Below, in pieces: positions 1 to 6,995 of a DNA stretch of 32,872 nucleotides. Under the pieces are notes generated by a model. That model did no database searches. It worked only from the letters and a program-made list of their open reading frames with translations, and was not told the origin of the DNA. Numbering within the stretch: the stretch's first letter is position 1; each line of letters begins with the position of its first letter. The translations under genes were made by a program, and so were the position numbers. Origin of the DNA: Burkholderiales bacterium (GTDB lineage Bacteria; Pseudomonadota; Gammaproteobacteria; Burkholderiales; Burkholderiaceae_D); NCBI GenBank assembly GCA_003136595.1, contig PLEY01000129.1, positions 1 through 32,872 of the forward strand, given 5' to 3'.

Positions 1-242
1 TAGACATGGGGAGGATGTCAATTAACGATATTCGGGACGACCAAGTACGTTGCGCAAGTACCTGCGGCGAGCGCAAATTCAATGTCGAACTCACGTAGGG
101 AATCTGTAACGGAACTGCGCTCAGCCGGACTATGCCCGCCTAGGCTCGGCTAAATTGGAAGGGCGCAGGTCGTGGTCGTCGCCAGCGACTGATTCTAAAG
201 GCGCCGCGAAGACGCGTTCCATCTGCCAGTGATCGCAGCCCC

Positions 243-336
243 ATTGGAGCCATTTCGTGATCGGTCTAATGGAGCCAACCCGTGATCGCGTGATGGAGCC
301 AGTCTGCGATCGGCTAATGAAGCCACAGCAGTGACA
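243..336 (+). mobile_element. End of an IS21-family-like element (four 21-bp terminal repeats)
   Basis: Four 21-bp direct repeats lie at 243-263, 268-288, 292-312 and 316-336, with a period of 24-25 bp. Each has the pattern ATGGAGCCA (one copy TTGGAGCCA, last copy ATGAAGCCA) followed, in the first three, by a tail like GTGATCG. The last copy ends in TGACA. Multiple internal terminal repeats and a terminal CA are typical of IS21-family ends, so this reads as the end of an element lying to the left. A degenerate tail of a further copy is visible near 226-235. No IstA or IstB coding sequence is recognisable in 1-242, and I see no gene there. The element may be a solo end, or its transposase genes may be outside the window. 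Confidence 0.6.
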
Positions 337-341
337 CCATC

Positions 342-386
342 CTACGAACCAAGGGGTCGTGGGTTCGAATCCTGCCGGGCGCGCCA
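342..386 (+). pseudogene. 3' half of tRNA-Arg(ACG), probable integration (att) scar
   Basis: The stretch folds as the 3' half of a tRNA. It has an anticodon loop CTACGAA (342-348, anticodon ACG), a 3' anticodon stem CCAAG (349-353), a five-base variable region, a T stem GTGGG/CCTGC around the loop TTCGAAT (364-370), an acceptor strand CGGGCGC (376-382), a discriminator G and an encoded CCA (384-386). The five bases before the loop (CCATC) cannot pair with CCAAG, and no D arm or 5' acceptor strand precedes it, so the gene is cut at the anticodon loop. Tyrosine-recombinase elements commonly use this part of tRNA genes as attachment core. The orientation implies that an integrated element lay to the left and that this is its right boundary. 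Not a functional tRNA. Confidence 0.8.
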
Positions 387-439
387 TATAAAACAGTGTT
401 TAGCTGCGAAAGTGGCTAACCCGCATCCCTTTCTGGGAC

Positions 440-1030
440 CTACAATTCGGGCGAGGTCCCACCGCTCTCCAAGCGGCGAGCGACAACTCGCTGCATGATT
501 TCCTCAACACCAAGACTCACCTTTGGCGGTATTCGCGATGCCGGATAGAACTGTTCGATGAGGGACAACGCATGCGCCGCATCCTCAATCATTGCGGCGT
601 CGGCAAGCAACTCAATGTCAGAAATGTCATGCGAACCCTCGATACCTTCGGGTCGCATCGCCATGCATTTCATCGCGAACAGGTACTCGGGAGTCGGCAT
701 GATCACTCGAAGGCCGCCCCCGGAGGCAGCACTGAACTTCTCGTATAGACGCATCCTTTCTTTGCTCGAACGATAGGCCTTGACGCCATCATTGAGCCAA
801 TCACCTGGCCAGCCCTGTTCTTCCGCGACCTCCGCTGCAAATCGACGCAGTAGGGTCGGATCGCCACTTAGGACGGCGTCGACGTCTCGCGTAATCTCTC
901 GAGCGTTGAACACTAGAGATAACACGGCCCCGCCATAAACTGACAGTTCGATGAGGACTCCAGCAAGTTTCGCCCGCTGATCGATGCTCTGAAGCCCGTG
1001 TTCGATGTCGTTCTTCGTCAGGTGCGCCAT
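440..1030 (-). CDS. Nucleotidyltransferase-fold toxin-like protein (DUF6036/AbiEii-like)
   Basis: A 196-residue soluble protein with the nucleotidyltransferase signature: a Gly-Gly at residues 33-34, then Asp-Val-Asp at 49-51 in a TRDVDAVL context. The downstream lysine-containing segment (K121, in LFAMKCMAMRP) and the DISDIELL helix match the AbiEii/DUF6036 type of small transferase, several of which are toxins that modify tRNA or other targets. The gene starts 12 nt after the stop of the XRE-domain gene on the same strand, the usual antitoxin-toxin order. The start chosen is the ATG at 1030. A TTG two codons upstream (1036) is also in frame, and a GGGG run lies just upstream. The toxin role and target are inferred from family and context. 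An antibiotic-type or housekeeping transferase is less likely. Confidence 0.7.
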   Translation of the reverse strand: MAHLTKNDIEHGLQSIDQRAKLAGVLIELSVYGGAVLSLVFNAREITRDVDAVLSGDPTLLRRFAAEVAEEQGWPGDWLNDGVKAYRSSKERMRLYEKFSAASGGGLRVIMPTPEYLFAMKCMAMRPEGIEGSHDISDIELLADAAMIEDAAHALSLIEQFYPASRIPPKVSLGVEEIMQRVVARRLESGGTSPEL

Positions 1031-1042
1031 CTTCAATCCCCG

Positions 1043-1798
1043 CTACGAGGTGAAAGTCCCACTTGACCCGTCATTTCTGCGTGGACGAGACAATGGATCC
1101 GCATCGACGAATATCATTCGACGCCGAAACGCCGATGGACTCTCCAAGATGCAGAGGGCCTTGAGCGAATCCAATCCCCCCGGAAAAAATGGGTTTCGCA
1201 AGAATCTGCCCGAGCCGTTTACCCAGGGCGGGACGGAGAGCTGGTTGCGCATCGCCAAGTGCTCTGCAACTGCTGCGAGATACGCGTTTTGCCGCGGGTT
1301 CTCTCCCATCAGCGGTTCCGAGAGTAGCATCAGATTCTTCTTGATCGGGTCCTGCTCGAGGTAGAACTCGTCTAGGAATTCACGCAGAAACATGTCGACC
1401 TTGCCAAAATCACGCCCGCACATTTCCACCTCCGCTATGGATCGAGGCCGCCCCGCACCGGGGGTGAGGTTGCCATGAATGGGCGATATCTGCTTCCGAG
1501 CCCGGCGGCGGCGAGTCGGCGCATTGGGGTCGATAGAAGGGCCGACTGCATCGGTATCCGGATTCGCATCCAAGATTCCCGATAGACCGAGAACACCCAG
1601 GACGCGCACGAGCGCGCCGACCGCCACTCCGTCGTGGCCATTTTCGAGATTTCGCAGAGTTGGACGGGAGATCTCGGCAAGCGCGCTGAGCTCTGCAGCT
1701 GACAGGCCATGCCGCACGCGTGTCTCACGAAGGCGCGCCCCAAAGCGCCCCAATAGGGACTTAGGATCCTCTCGGAGTGAACGTGACGAACTACTCAT
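1043..1798 (-). CDS. XRE-family HTH protein with C-terminal partner domain, probable antitoxin/repressor
   Basis: A 251-residue protein. Residues about 20-72 form a Cro/C1-type helix-turn-helix (RLRETRVRHGLSAAELSALAE, then SRPTLRNLE). A basic linker follows (RRRRARK, near 97-103). The C-terminal domain (about 130-240) has the pattern YLAAVAEHLA, a WVN segment and ESPSAFRRRMIFVD, seen in proteins encoded next to small nucleotidyltransferases. It probably binds DNA to repress its own operon and neutralises the downstream transferase; both roles are inferred. An in-frame extension to 1951 is possible, but it would run through the palindromic operator into transposase debris. The ATG at 1798, just inside the operator, is therefore preferred even though no strong ribosome site precedes it. 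Confidence 0.68.
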   Translation of the reverse strand: MSSSSRSLREDPKSLLGRFGARLRETRVRHGLSAAELSALAEISRPTLRNLENGHDGVAVGALVRVLGVLGLSGILDANPDTDAVGPSIDPNAPTRRRRARKQISPIHGNLTPGAGRPRSIAEVEMCGRDFGKVDMFLREFLDEFYLEQDPIKKNLMLLSEPLMGENPRQNAYLAAVAEHLAMRNQLSVPPWVNGSGRFLRNPFFPGGLDSLKALCILESPSAFRRRMIFVDADPLSRPRRNDGSSGTFTS

Positions 1799-1820
1799 AT
1801 CGGAAAATATTTTATCCTTT

Positions 1821-1854
1821 TTATTCTTCAAAGGAAAGAATAACTTCCTTTGAA
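1821..1854 (-). promoter_or_regulatory. Overlapping inverted repeats upstream of the XRE gene, probable autoregulatory operator
   Basis: A perfect 10-bp inverted repeat TTCAAAGGAA (1827-1836) / TTCCTTTGAA (1845-1854) is separated by 8 bp. A second dyad, TTATTCTT (1821-1828) / AAGAATAA (1836-1843), overlaps it. The site is 23-56 bp upstream of the XRE start, and an AT-rich -10-like TAAAAT follows on the minus strand. The position fits a repressor site covering the operon promoter. The AT richness contrasts with the GC-rich surroundings. Confidence 0.55.
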
Positions 1855-1862
1855 AAGGAGCG

Positions 1863-2098
1863 GGCTGTGCGCTGTACCGGCAGGCACCGCGTGGTTCCGT
1901 GTGCTGTCGATTGATGAGAAGACCGGCATTCAGGCCCTCGAGCGCAAGCATCGGGACGGCGCGCCTCAGCCCGGCTGGCTACGGCGCCGCGAATTCGAAT
2001 ACGTTCGGCACGCCACCCAAACCCTGACCGCGGCCCTGAATGTCCATACCGGGCAAGTCCTGGGGACGTGCACCGATCGGCGCACCCAGGCGGATCAC
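1863..2098 (+). pseudogene. IS630-family transposase fragment (first catalytic Asp region only)
   Basis: The reading frame contains VLSIDEKTGIQALERKH, then EFEYVRHATQTLTAALNVHTGQV as a conserved block. These match the start of the DDE domain of IS630 transposases, with the first catalytic Asp in the DEK motif. The N-terminal DNA-binding part is missing. The match stops at about 2095, where another transposase begins in a different frame. Non-functional remnant. Confidence 0.72.
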
Positions 2099-2489
2099 CA
2101 AGATTCATATGGTTGCCTCGAATGCTCGAACGACCATAACCTTCTCGCTATCTGCAGGCGAGGCGCACGATGCGCCGGAAGGATGCAAGCTGCTGCAGTC
2201 GCTGGGCGGACCCGATCGCCCAATGCATCTCATCATGGGCCGCACCTACGATGGCGACGAAACCCGACAACTCGCTCTGGACTTGGGTTTCACACCGGTT
2301 GTGCCTCCCAAGTCAAACCGCATCACGGCCTGGGAGTACCGCAAGGAAATCCACAAGCGGAGAAACGAAATTGAGCGACTGTTCCGACGGCTCAAGGGAT
2401 TTCGCCGTATCTTTTCACGGTTCGAGAAACTCGACGTCTTGTTCATGGGCTTTATCCATTTCGCCTTGATCGTCGAGGGACTTAGATAG
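2094..2489 (+). pseudogene. IS5-family transposase fragment (C-terminal DDE part, catalytic Asp lost)
   Basis: From about 2097 the frame reads TKIHMVASNARTTITFSLSAG, followed by GDETRQLALDLGFTPVVPPKS and RRNEIERLFRRLKGFRRIFSRF. This is the second half of an IS5-family (IS427-like) transposase, keeping the YREK-type Glu region. The position that is normally Asp in LIMDRAY reads Gly here (LIMGRTY), and the N-terminal half with the first Asp is absent, so it is inactive. The stop is at 2487-2489, and GTGTCAACAC just after it may be the remains of the IS end. It is fused at its left edge to IS630-type sequence. Confidence 0.75.
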
Positions 2490-2670
2490 TGTCAACACGG
2501 CCTAGCAAGAAACAATGACCGAGCTGCGGCCTGCGACGGGGAGATTTCTGCCGTATTTCCAAGAACTTGCGCGCGGTCTGCGTCGCGCCACTTTCATATA
2601 CTGCGGGTCGGCGAACGCCGGTGAAGGACTAGTCCGGCCTACGGGACGCAGCACCGCGTGGTCCCGGCCG

Positions 2671-3261
2671 CTACTTCACGGGCCGGCGCAACCCGATCGG
2701 CTCGGGCGCATTGTTCAGTATGAGCTGAAAGAGGTGGGCGTACTGCGGAGGTGAGCTGAAGCGTCCGGTGAGCGGATCGCGGTTTTCCGCGAACGCGTCA
2801 TGGAGCGTCGTCCAATCTGCCTCATCGAGGAGCTGGACCGCAAGCGGCAGGATCTCGGTCTCCTCGAGGCGCATGTGATCGAGGTAGAAGCTGACATAGG
2901 ACTTGACCCCCGTTACCACGGCCTCGCGCCGTGCATCGCCCATCAGTTCCCAGGAGAGCAGCTCCTGCTGGAGTTCCAGTGTCCAAAGCTCCAGCCTCAT
3001 GTGTTCCAGGTTCAGGCGCGCGAGCGTCTGGCGCACCGAGGGCGCGCGCTCGGCGAGCAGCGGAAACAGGAACTGGGACTCCTTCGGATGGTGCAGGCGT
3101 TCGGGGAATTCGCTCGTGTAGAAGAGCATGGCGCGCAGCACCGAGAAATCCTCCGGAGCCAGACACGGAACGTTGCGCTCGACCATCATGCGTAACGACT
3201 TGAGCATCGCAGCCAGGGCTGCGTGTTCGTCAAGAATGATTTCGAGCGCCGCCTCGCGCAT
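2671..3261 (-). CDS. Hemerythrin-domain protein
   Basis: A 196-residue, all-helical soluble protein of the hemerythrin (HHE cation-binding) family. Such proteins bind a non-heme di-iron centre and take part in O2, NO or iron handling. The expected ligands are visible in order: H13 (DEH), H57-H58 with E61 (HHPKE), H87 (EHMRLE) and H129 with E133 (HMRLEE). The chosen ATG at 3261 has a clear ribosome site, AAGGA, 7 nt upstream. An in-frame extension to 3396 lacks family similarity and would cross a regulatory box. It is divergent from the cytochrome-porin gene. A near-consensus FNR/ANR box lies 80 bp upstream, suggesting control by oxygen or NO. Its exact substrate is not known. Confidence 0.85.
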   Translation of the reverse strand: MREAALEIILDEHAALAAMLKSLRMMVERNVPCLAPEDFSVLRAMLFYTSEFPERLHHPKESQFLFPLLAERAPSVRQTLARLNLEHMRLELWTLELQQELLSWELMGDARREAVVTGVKSYVSFYLDHMRLEETEILPLAVQLLDEADWTTLHDAFAENRDPLTGRFSSPPQYAHLFQLILNNAPEPIGLRRPVK

Positions 3262-3340
3262 GCCGGTGTCCTTGCGTGCCCAACGGACCTGTAGGGTAGT
3301 CCAATCGCGACTGGGTGGCCTTCTCCCATGGTGCCGGACC

Positions 3341-3354
3341 TTGATGCAGGTCAA
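3341..3354. promoter_or_regulatory. FNR/ANR-type box 1
   Basis: The sequence TTGATGCAGGTCAA matches the FNR/ANR consensus TTGAT-N4-ATCAA with one mismatch. Its centre (3347.5) is 86.5 bp from the hemerythrin start. No good -10 element sits at the class II distance on the minus strand, so the mode of action for that gene is unclear. Confidence 0.6.
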
Positions 3355-3438
3355 ATGAGCCGCACGTCGCGATCCCCATGCCCCACCCCATGCCACGGCA
3401 CGACTAACGGCCGGATCGGCTCGCTTATGTGCGGACTG

Positions 3439-3479
3439 TTGATCGGCGTCAAGCTCAAGACAGACAAGTTACGTATCGT
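3439..3479 (+). promoter_or_regulatory. FNR/ANR-type box 2 with class II-type promoter
   Basis: TTGATCGGCGTCAA (3439-3452) is again TTGAT-N4-GTCAA. A -10-like TATCGT at 3474-3479 predicts a transcription start near 3486, about 41 bp from the box centre. This is the spacing of class II FNR-activated promoters. It lies about 86 bp before the cytochrome-porin start and supports that start over an upstream in-frame extension. Confidence 0.58.
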
Positions 3480-3531
3480 GTTCCCCGTGGCCTCGCACAT
3501 CGCGAGGAGGCACGCAACCGGGCAGGGGGGG

Positions 3532-4896
3532 ATGAAGATGTGGGATCGGTGGAAAAATAGGGTGCTGCGCGGTCTCGCCCTGGTCACCCTCGCGAGTGGG
3601 CTCCAGCCGACCTGGGCGCTGCCCGCCTATGCGCGCCAGACTGGTCAGAACTGCGTGGCTTGCCACGTCAGCTTCCCGGAACTCACGCCTTATGGGCGGC
3701 TCTTCAAGCTGACGGGCTACACCATCGGGCTGCGCCAGGATGTCCCGCTTGCCGCAATGATCCAGGTCGGGGTCGCGAGTACCGCGAGCAACCACGACGC
3801 CAACGGCAACGTGATCAATCCGCGCAATGACGTCATTGCACCGAGCCAGGGGAGTCTGTTTCTCGCAGGCAAGGCCACCGATAACATCGGCGCGTTCATC
3901 CAGTGGACCTTCGCATACCAGAATATCGACCCGAACAGCGGTAACGTCTACTGGCACAGCGGTTCGGATAACACGGACATCCGGATCGTGGGCATGAGCG
4001 CCGATGCCGCGGAGACCGAGCTGAAGTGGATCTATGGCGCGACGCTGCACAACAATCCGACCGCGCAGGACGTCTGGAATTCGACACCCGCGTTCGGCTT
4101 TCCCTATACCGGTCCGCCCAACGTGCCCTCACCGACAGCGGCAACCCAGATTGAAGGCGCGTGGGCCCAGCAGGTGGCAGGCCTAGGCGGCTATGTCTTC
4201 TACGACAAGACCTGGTACGGCGAGGCGAGCCTGTACCGAACCGCCGACGGGGTGTTCTCGATTCTGCGCGCGGGCAACTGGGCCGGACTGGGAAGCGGCC
4301 CCTCCCTCGATGGCTACAACCCCTACGTGCGTTTCGCCTACAACCGCGATTGGGGGGCCAATTCGCTCATGGTGGGCATGTTCGGCTGGCGCATCAATGT
4401 ATTTCCCAATGACCTGATCCACAACGGACCGACCGACCGCTTCACCGATCTGGCGGTCGATTCCCAATACCAATACATCACGCAGGAGCATACCTTCACG
4501 GTCCAGGGATCGCTGATCCATGAAAGCCAGAACCTGAATGCCACCTACCCGGCGGGCGGGGCGGCCAACCTCAACAATACGCTGTGGTCCGACAAGATCA
4601 AGGCGACTTACTACTACGAACGCCAATATGGCGTGACCCTCGGTCTGTTCGACATCTACGGGAGCAACGACGCCATTCTCTATGCGCCCGGCACGGTGGG
4701 CGGCAGCAGCAACGGCAGCCCGGCTTCGAAGGGTTACATCGTCGAGCTCAACTATCTGCCGATCCAGAATGTGCGACTCATGCTGCAGTACACGGGCTTT
4801 ACGAAGTTCAACGGTGGTACCACGAATTACGACGGATTCGGCCGGACGGCCAGAGACAACAACACGCTCTTCCTGAATGTCTGGGCGGCCTTCTAG
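3532..4896 (+). CDS. Cyc2-like outer-membrane cytochrome-porin (monoheme N-terminus plus beta-barrel)
   Basis: A 454-residue exported protein. A signal peptide (about 1-30, ending ...PTWA) precedes a single heme motif CVACH at residues 41-45. This sits in the context ARQTGQNCVACHVSFPELTP, followed by a Gly/aromatic-rich region with alternating strands and the terminal aromatic residue (VWAAF) typical of outer-membrane beta-barrels. This architecture, one N-terminal heme fused to a porin, is that of the Cyc2 family, known for moving electrons from outside the cell, for example from Fe(II). The similarity is by pattern only, and related cytochrome-porins exist in organisms that do not oxidise iron. 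Two ATGs (3532 and 3538) follow a run of seven G; either could be used. It is followed after 12 bp by the cytochrome c4 gene, consistent with one electron-transfer unit. Confidence 0.7.
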   Translation: MKMWDRWKNRVLRGLALVTLASGLQPTWALPAYARQTGQNCVACHVSFPELTPYGRLFKLTGYTIGLRQDVPLAAMIQVGVASTASNHDANGNVINPRNDVIAPSQGSLFLAGKATDNIGAFIQWTFAYQNIDPNSGNVYWHSGSDNTDIRIVGMSADAAETELKWIYGATLHNNPTAQDVWNSTPAFGFPYTGPPNVPSPTAATQIEGAWAQQVAGLGGYVFYDKTWYGEASLYRTADGVFSILRAGNWAGLGSGPSLDGYNPYVRFAYNRDWGANSLMVGMFGWRINVFPNDLIHNGPTDRFTDLAVDSQYQYITQEHTFTVQGSLIHESQNLNATYPAGGAANLNNTLWSDKIKATYYYERQYGVTLGLFDIYGSNDAILYAPGTVGGSSNGSPASKGYIVELNYLPIQNVRLMLQYTGFTKFNGGTTNYDGFGRTARDNNTLFLNVWAAF

Positions 4897-4908
4897 AGGG
4901 ACTGGCAC

Positions 4909-5532
4909 ATGAAATCGATTTGCTCATCATCTCCCTGGGCCGCCGTGGTGGCACTCGTGTGCTGGGGTTCGGTGCTCGCCGCCGAGGCGCCCGGTATCGA
5001 CCAGGCCGCAGCCAAAATTGCCGTGAACATCTGCTCGAACTGTCATGGCCCGGGCGGCCACAGTACTTCGCCCGTCTTTCCCCGACTGGCCGGTCAGCAG
5101 GAGCTCTACCTCGCTGCCCAGATCAGGGCCTTCAAGGCCAAGGAGCGTGGCGATCCCGAGGCCCATGACTACATGTGGGGCATGGCAACGCTGCTGGATG
5201 ATCCGATGGTGGCCGGTCTCGCGAAGTACTTTGCCGAGCAGGCACCGGCTCCGGGAACCCCTGGTGATCCCGCCCTCATCGAAGCCGGCCACAAGCTCTT
5301 CCTCGAGGGCGATCCCGAGAAGGGCATCCTCGCTTGTGCCGGTTGTCACGGTGCCGACGCGCAGGGCAATGCCATATTCCCGCGTCTGGCCGGACAGCAC
5401 AAAGCCTACCTGGCCCGCCAGATCGACGTGATTCAGAGGCAGCTGCGCAATTCTCCGATAATGCACGGCGTCGTACAGAACCTGCAGCCTGACCAGATCC
5501 GGGCCGTGACCGAATACTTGTCGGCCCAGTAG
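4909..5532 (+). CDS. Diheme cytochrome c4
   Basis: A 207-residue periplasmic protein. A signal peptide (about 1-25, ending VLAA) is followed by two homologous class I cytochrome domains, with heme motifs CSNCH (42-46) and CAGCH (143-147). Both are followed by the HG and FPRLAGQ segments typical of c4. The likely axial methionines are near M92 (MWGMATLL) and M185 (SPIMHG). Cytochrome c4 carries electrons in the periplasm, classically to terminal oxidases. Here it directly follows the cytochrome-porin gene (12-bp gap, ribosome site GAGGG 8 nt upstream), so it is a natural candidate acceptor for electrons arriving at the outer membrane; that link is inferred. Confidence 0.93.
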   Translation: MKSICSSSPWAAVVALVCWGSVLAAEAPGIDQAAAKIAVNICSNCHGPGGHSTSPVFPRLAGQQELYLAAQIRAFKAKERGDPEAHDYMWGMATLLDDPMVAGLAKYFAEQAPAPGTPGDPALIEAGHKLFLEGDPEKGILACAGCHGADAQGNAIFPRLAGQHKAYLARQIDVIQRQLRNSPIMHGVVQNLQPDQIRAVTEYLSAQ

Positions 5533-5677
5533 TGCGGACGAGTAGTGCGGCCCTCAGTTGCGGCGCGGGGCGCCGCCTCCAGCAGAGCCCGCACGCGATC
5601 GAGCTTGCGGTTGCATAAACGGCCGCGGTCTGCTCTCATGCATCCTCAAGATTAACCGCTCGCGAAAGGAATCCTCC

Positions 5678-6190
5678 ATGATCAAATCTGCGGCCGCAGG
5701 GTTGCTCTTGGTCCTGTCCTGCGCGCTGGGCACAGCCTATGCGAATCAATCGGTAGAGGTGTCCTGGGCTGCGGCCGAGCACTACGTCAGCCCTGACCTG
5801 ACGAGGGACGAGTTCGTGCATGCGCAGAAAGTCCTGACTCGGGAGATCGAAGTTCTGGGCAAGGAGTGTCTTGCACCTGAGGATCAGGTCACCATCGAGG
5901 TGGTCGACATGAGCCTCGCGGGGAGACTCGTGCCCCATGGGAGCCAGGGTGAACTGCGCATCTTGAATGGTGGGGCGGATTGGCCCCGTATGACGCTGCG
6001 TTTTCGCATCGAGCGCGCCGGCACACTCGTTCGCGAGGGTCAGGCGAGCCTTGCGGCGATGGACTACCTGCAGGACCCGCGGCCCTTCACGACCGAGCCT
6101 TTCATCTACGAGCGCCGTATGTTGAGAAAGTGGTTCCGCGGCACCCTTGCGGACCGGGGATCGCCGGTGACGGGGGGCGCGACGCAGTGA
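5678..6190 (+). CDS. DUF3016-family exported protein
   Basis: A 170-residue protein with a signal peptide (about 1-22, ending TAYA). The DUF3016 pattern follows: VEVSW near the mature start, EVVDMSLAGRL in the middle, the PRMTLRFRIERAG strand, then MDYLQDP and a YERRMLRKWF ending. The family is common in proteobacteria, and its function is not established. The ATG at 5678 is preceded by AAAGGA with 7 nt spacing; upstream in-frame codons lack similarity. It lies 145 bp after cytochrome c4 on the same strand and may share its transcript, but no function can be assigned from this. Confidence 0.85.
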   Translation: MIKSAAAGLLLVLSCALGTAYANQSVEVSWAAAEHYVSPDLTRDEFVHAQKVLTREIEVLGKECLAPEDQVTIEVVDMSLAGRLVPHGSQGELRILNGGADWPRMTLRFRIERAGTLVREGQASLAAMDYLQDPRPFTTEPFIYERRMLRKWFRGTLADRGSPVTGGATQ

Positions 6191-6194
6191 GCAC

Positions 6195-6208
6195 AGGGCG
6201 CTCGCCCT
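6195..6208. terminator. Short hairpin between convergent genes
   Basis: AGGGC (6195-6199) and GCCCT (6204-6208) pair around a four-base loop, between the DUF3016 stop (6190) and the iclR stop (6207). There is no T run on either side, so a classical terminator role is weak. Confidence 0.25.
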
Positions 6209-6944
6209 AGAACTTCGAGTCCGCCAGTTCGGCGCACGTCCTCATCAAAGCTTCGCTGGCGCGTTCGAGCTTCGGATTCATGCGTTCCGCGGGCCCGGCG
6301 ACGGTGACAATGTGCGAGGCGCGATTCCATACGAAGATGACCGAAATCGTCACGACCCCGGCCAGACTCTCCTCCTGATTGAGGAACCAGCCGCGCTGCT
6401 TCGAGCGCCTGATGTCGGCCAGAAGGCTCGACTTCTCCGTGATCGTCTGGTCCGTCAGCTTGACCAGTTCGGCCCTCTCGAAGAAGCGCTCAAGCATGGC
6501 CTCCGACAGCGTGCTGAGATAGGCCTTGCCGGCGGAGGTGGCCACCATGCTGCGTATCTCCGAGCCCGCAGAAACCGAGAAGCGGATTGGATGTGCTGGC
6601 TCGAGAACCAACAGGTAGATGACGTGCATCGCGGATGCTTTGGAGAGCGTCACGGTTTCACCGAGATCCGAGCAGAGCGCCTCGAGACGGGGTCCGGCGC
6701 GCTGGACCAGTGAATCATTGGCTGCGATGACGGTGGCGACATCGAAGAGCCGTCGCGTCGGGTAGTACCCCGCGCGCGGCGCGGTCTCATAGACAAAGCC
6801 GCGCGCCTCGAGCGCACGCATGACGTCGTGACAGCTTGAAATCGGGATGTCGAGGCGATGCGCCATCTCCGTCAGTGACATGGGGCGCTTCTCGTTGGCG
6901 AACATTTCGAACACATCCAGAGTCCGTTCTACAATTTTCGACAT
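6207..6944 (-). CDS. IclR-family transcriptional regulator
   Basis: A 245-residue regulator. The N-terminal winged helix-turn-helix (about 1-65) contains VERTLDVFEMFANEKRPMSLTEMAHRLDI and the recognition segment SSCHDVMRALEARGFV. The C-terminal effector domain (about 80-245) has the IclR pattern with SAGSEIRSMVATSAGKAYLS and the DIRRSKQRGWFLNQEES segment. The start chosen is the ATG at 6944, with GGGGAA 7 nt upstream. Thirty more in-frame codons upstream do not look conserved. IclR proteins bind small carboxylic or aromatic ligands and usually control a neighbouring catabolic gene. It diverges from the CoA-transferase gene, which is the likely target. The ligand is unknown. Confidence 0.9.
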   Translation of the reverse strand: MSKIVERTLDVFEMFANEKRPMSLTEMAHRLDIPISSCHDVMRALEARGFVYETAPRAGYYPTRRLFDVATVIAANDSLVQRAGPRLEALCSDLGETVTLSKASAMHVIYLLVLEPAHPIRFSVSAGSEIRSMVATSAGKAYLSTLSEAMLERFFERAELVKLTDQTITEKSSLLADIRRSKQRGWFLNQEESLAGVVTISVIFVWNRASHIVTVAGPAERMNPKLERASEALMRTCAELADSKF

Positions 6945-6995
6945 GTCTGCATTCCCCGCAAGTTTCGAAATCCAGGGCTGCCAACCCAGCCATTG

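Noticed and set aside
130-387. 85-residue open frame on the minus strand beginning MARPAGFEPTTP
   Set aside because: It is the reverse strand of the tRNA 3' half and the IS21 repeats; such frames are a well-known false call across tRNA genes.
2515-2754. 79-residue plus-strand open frame after the IS5 fragment
   Set aside because: No recognisable family, and it overlaps the end of the well-supported hemerythrin gene.
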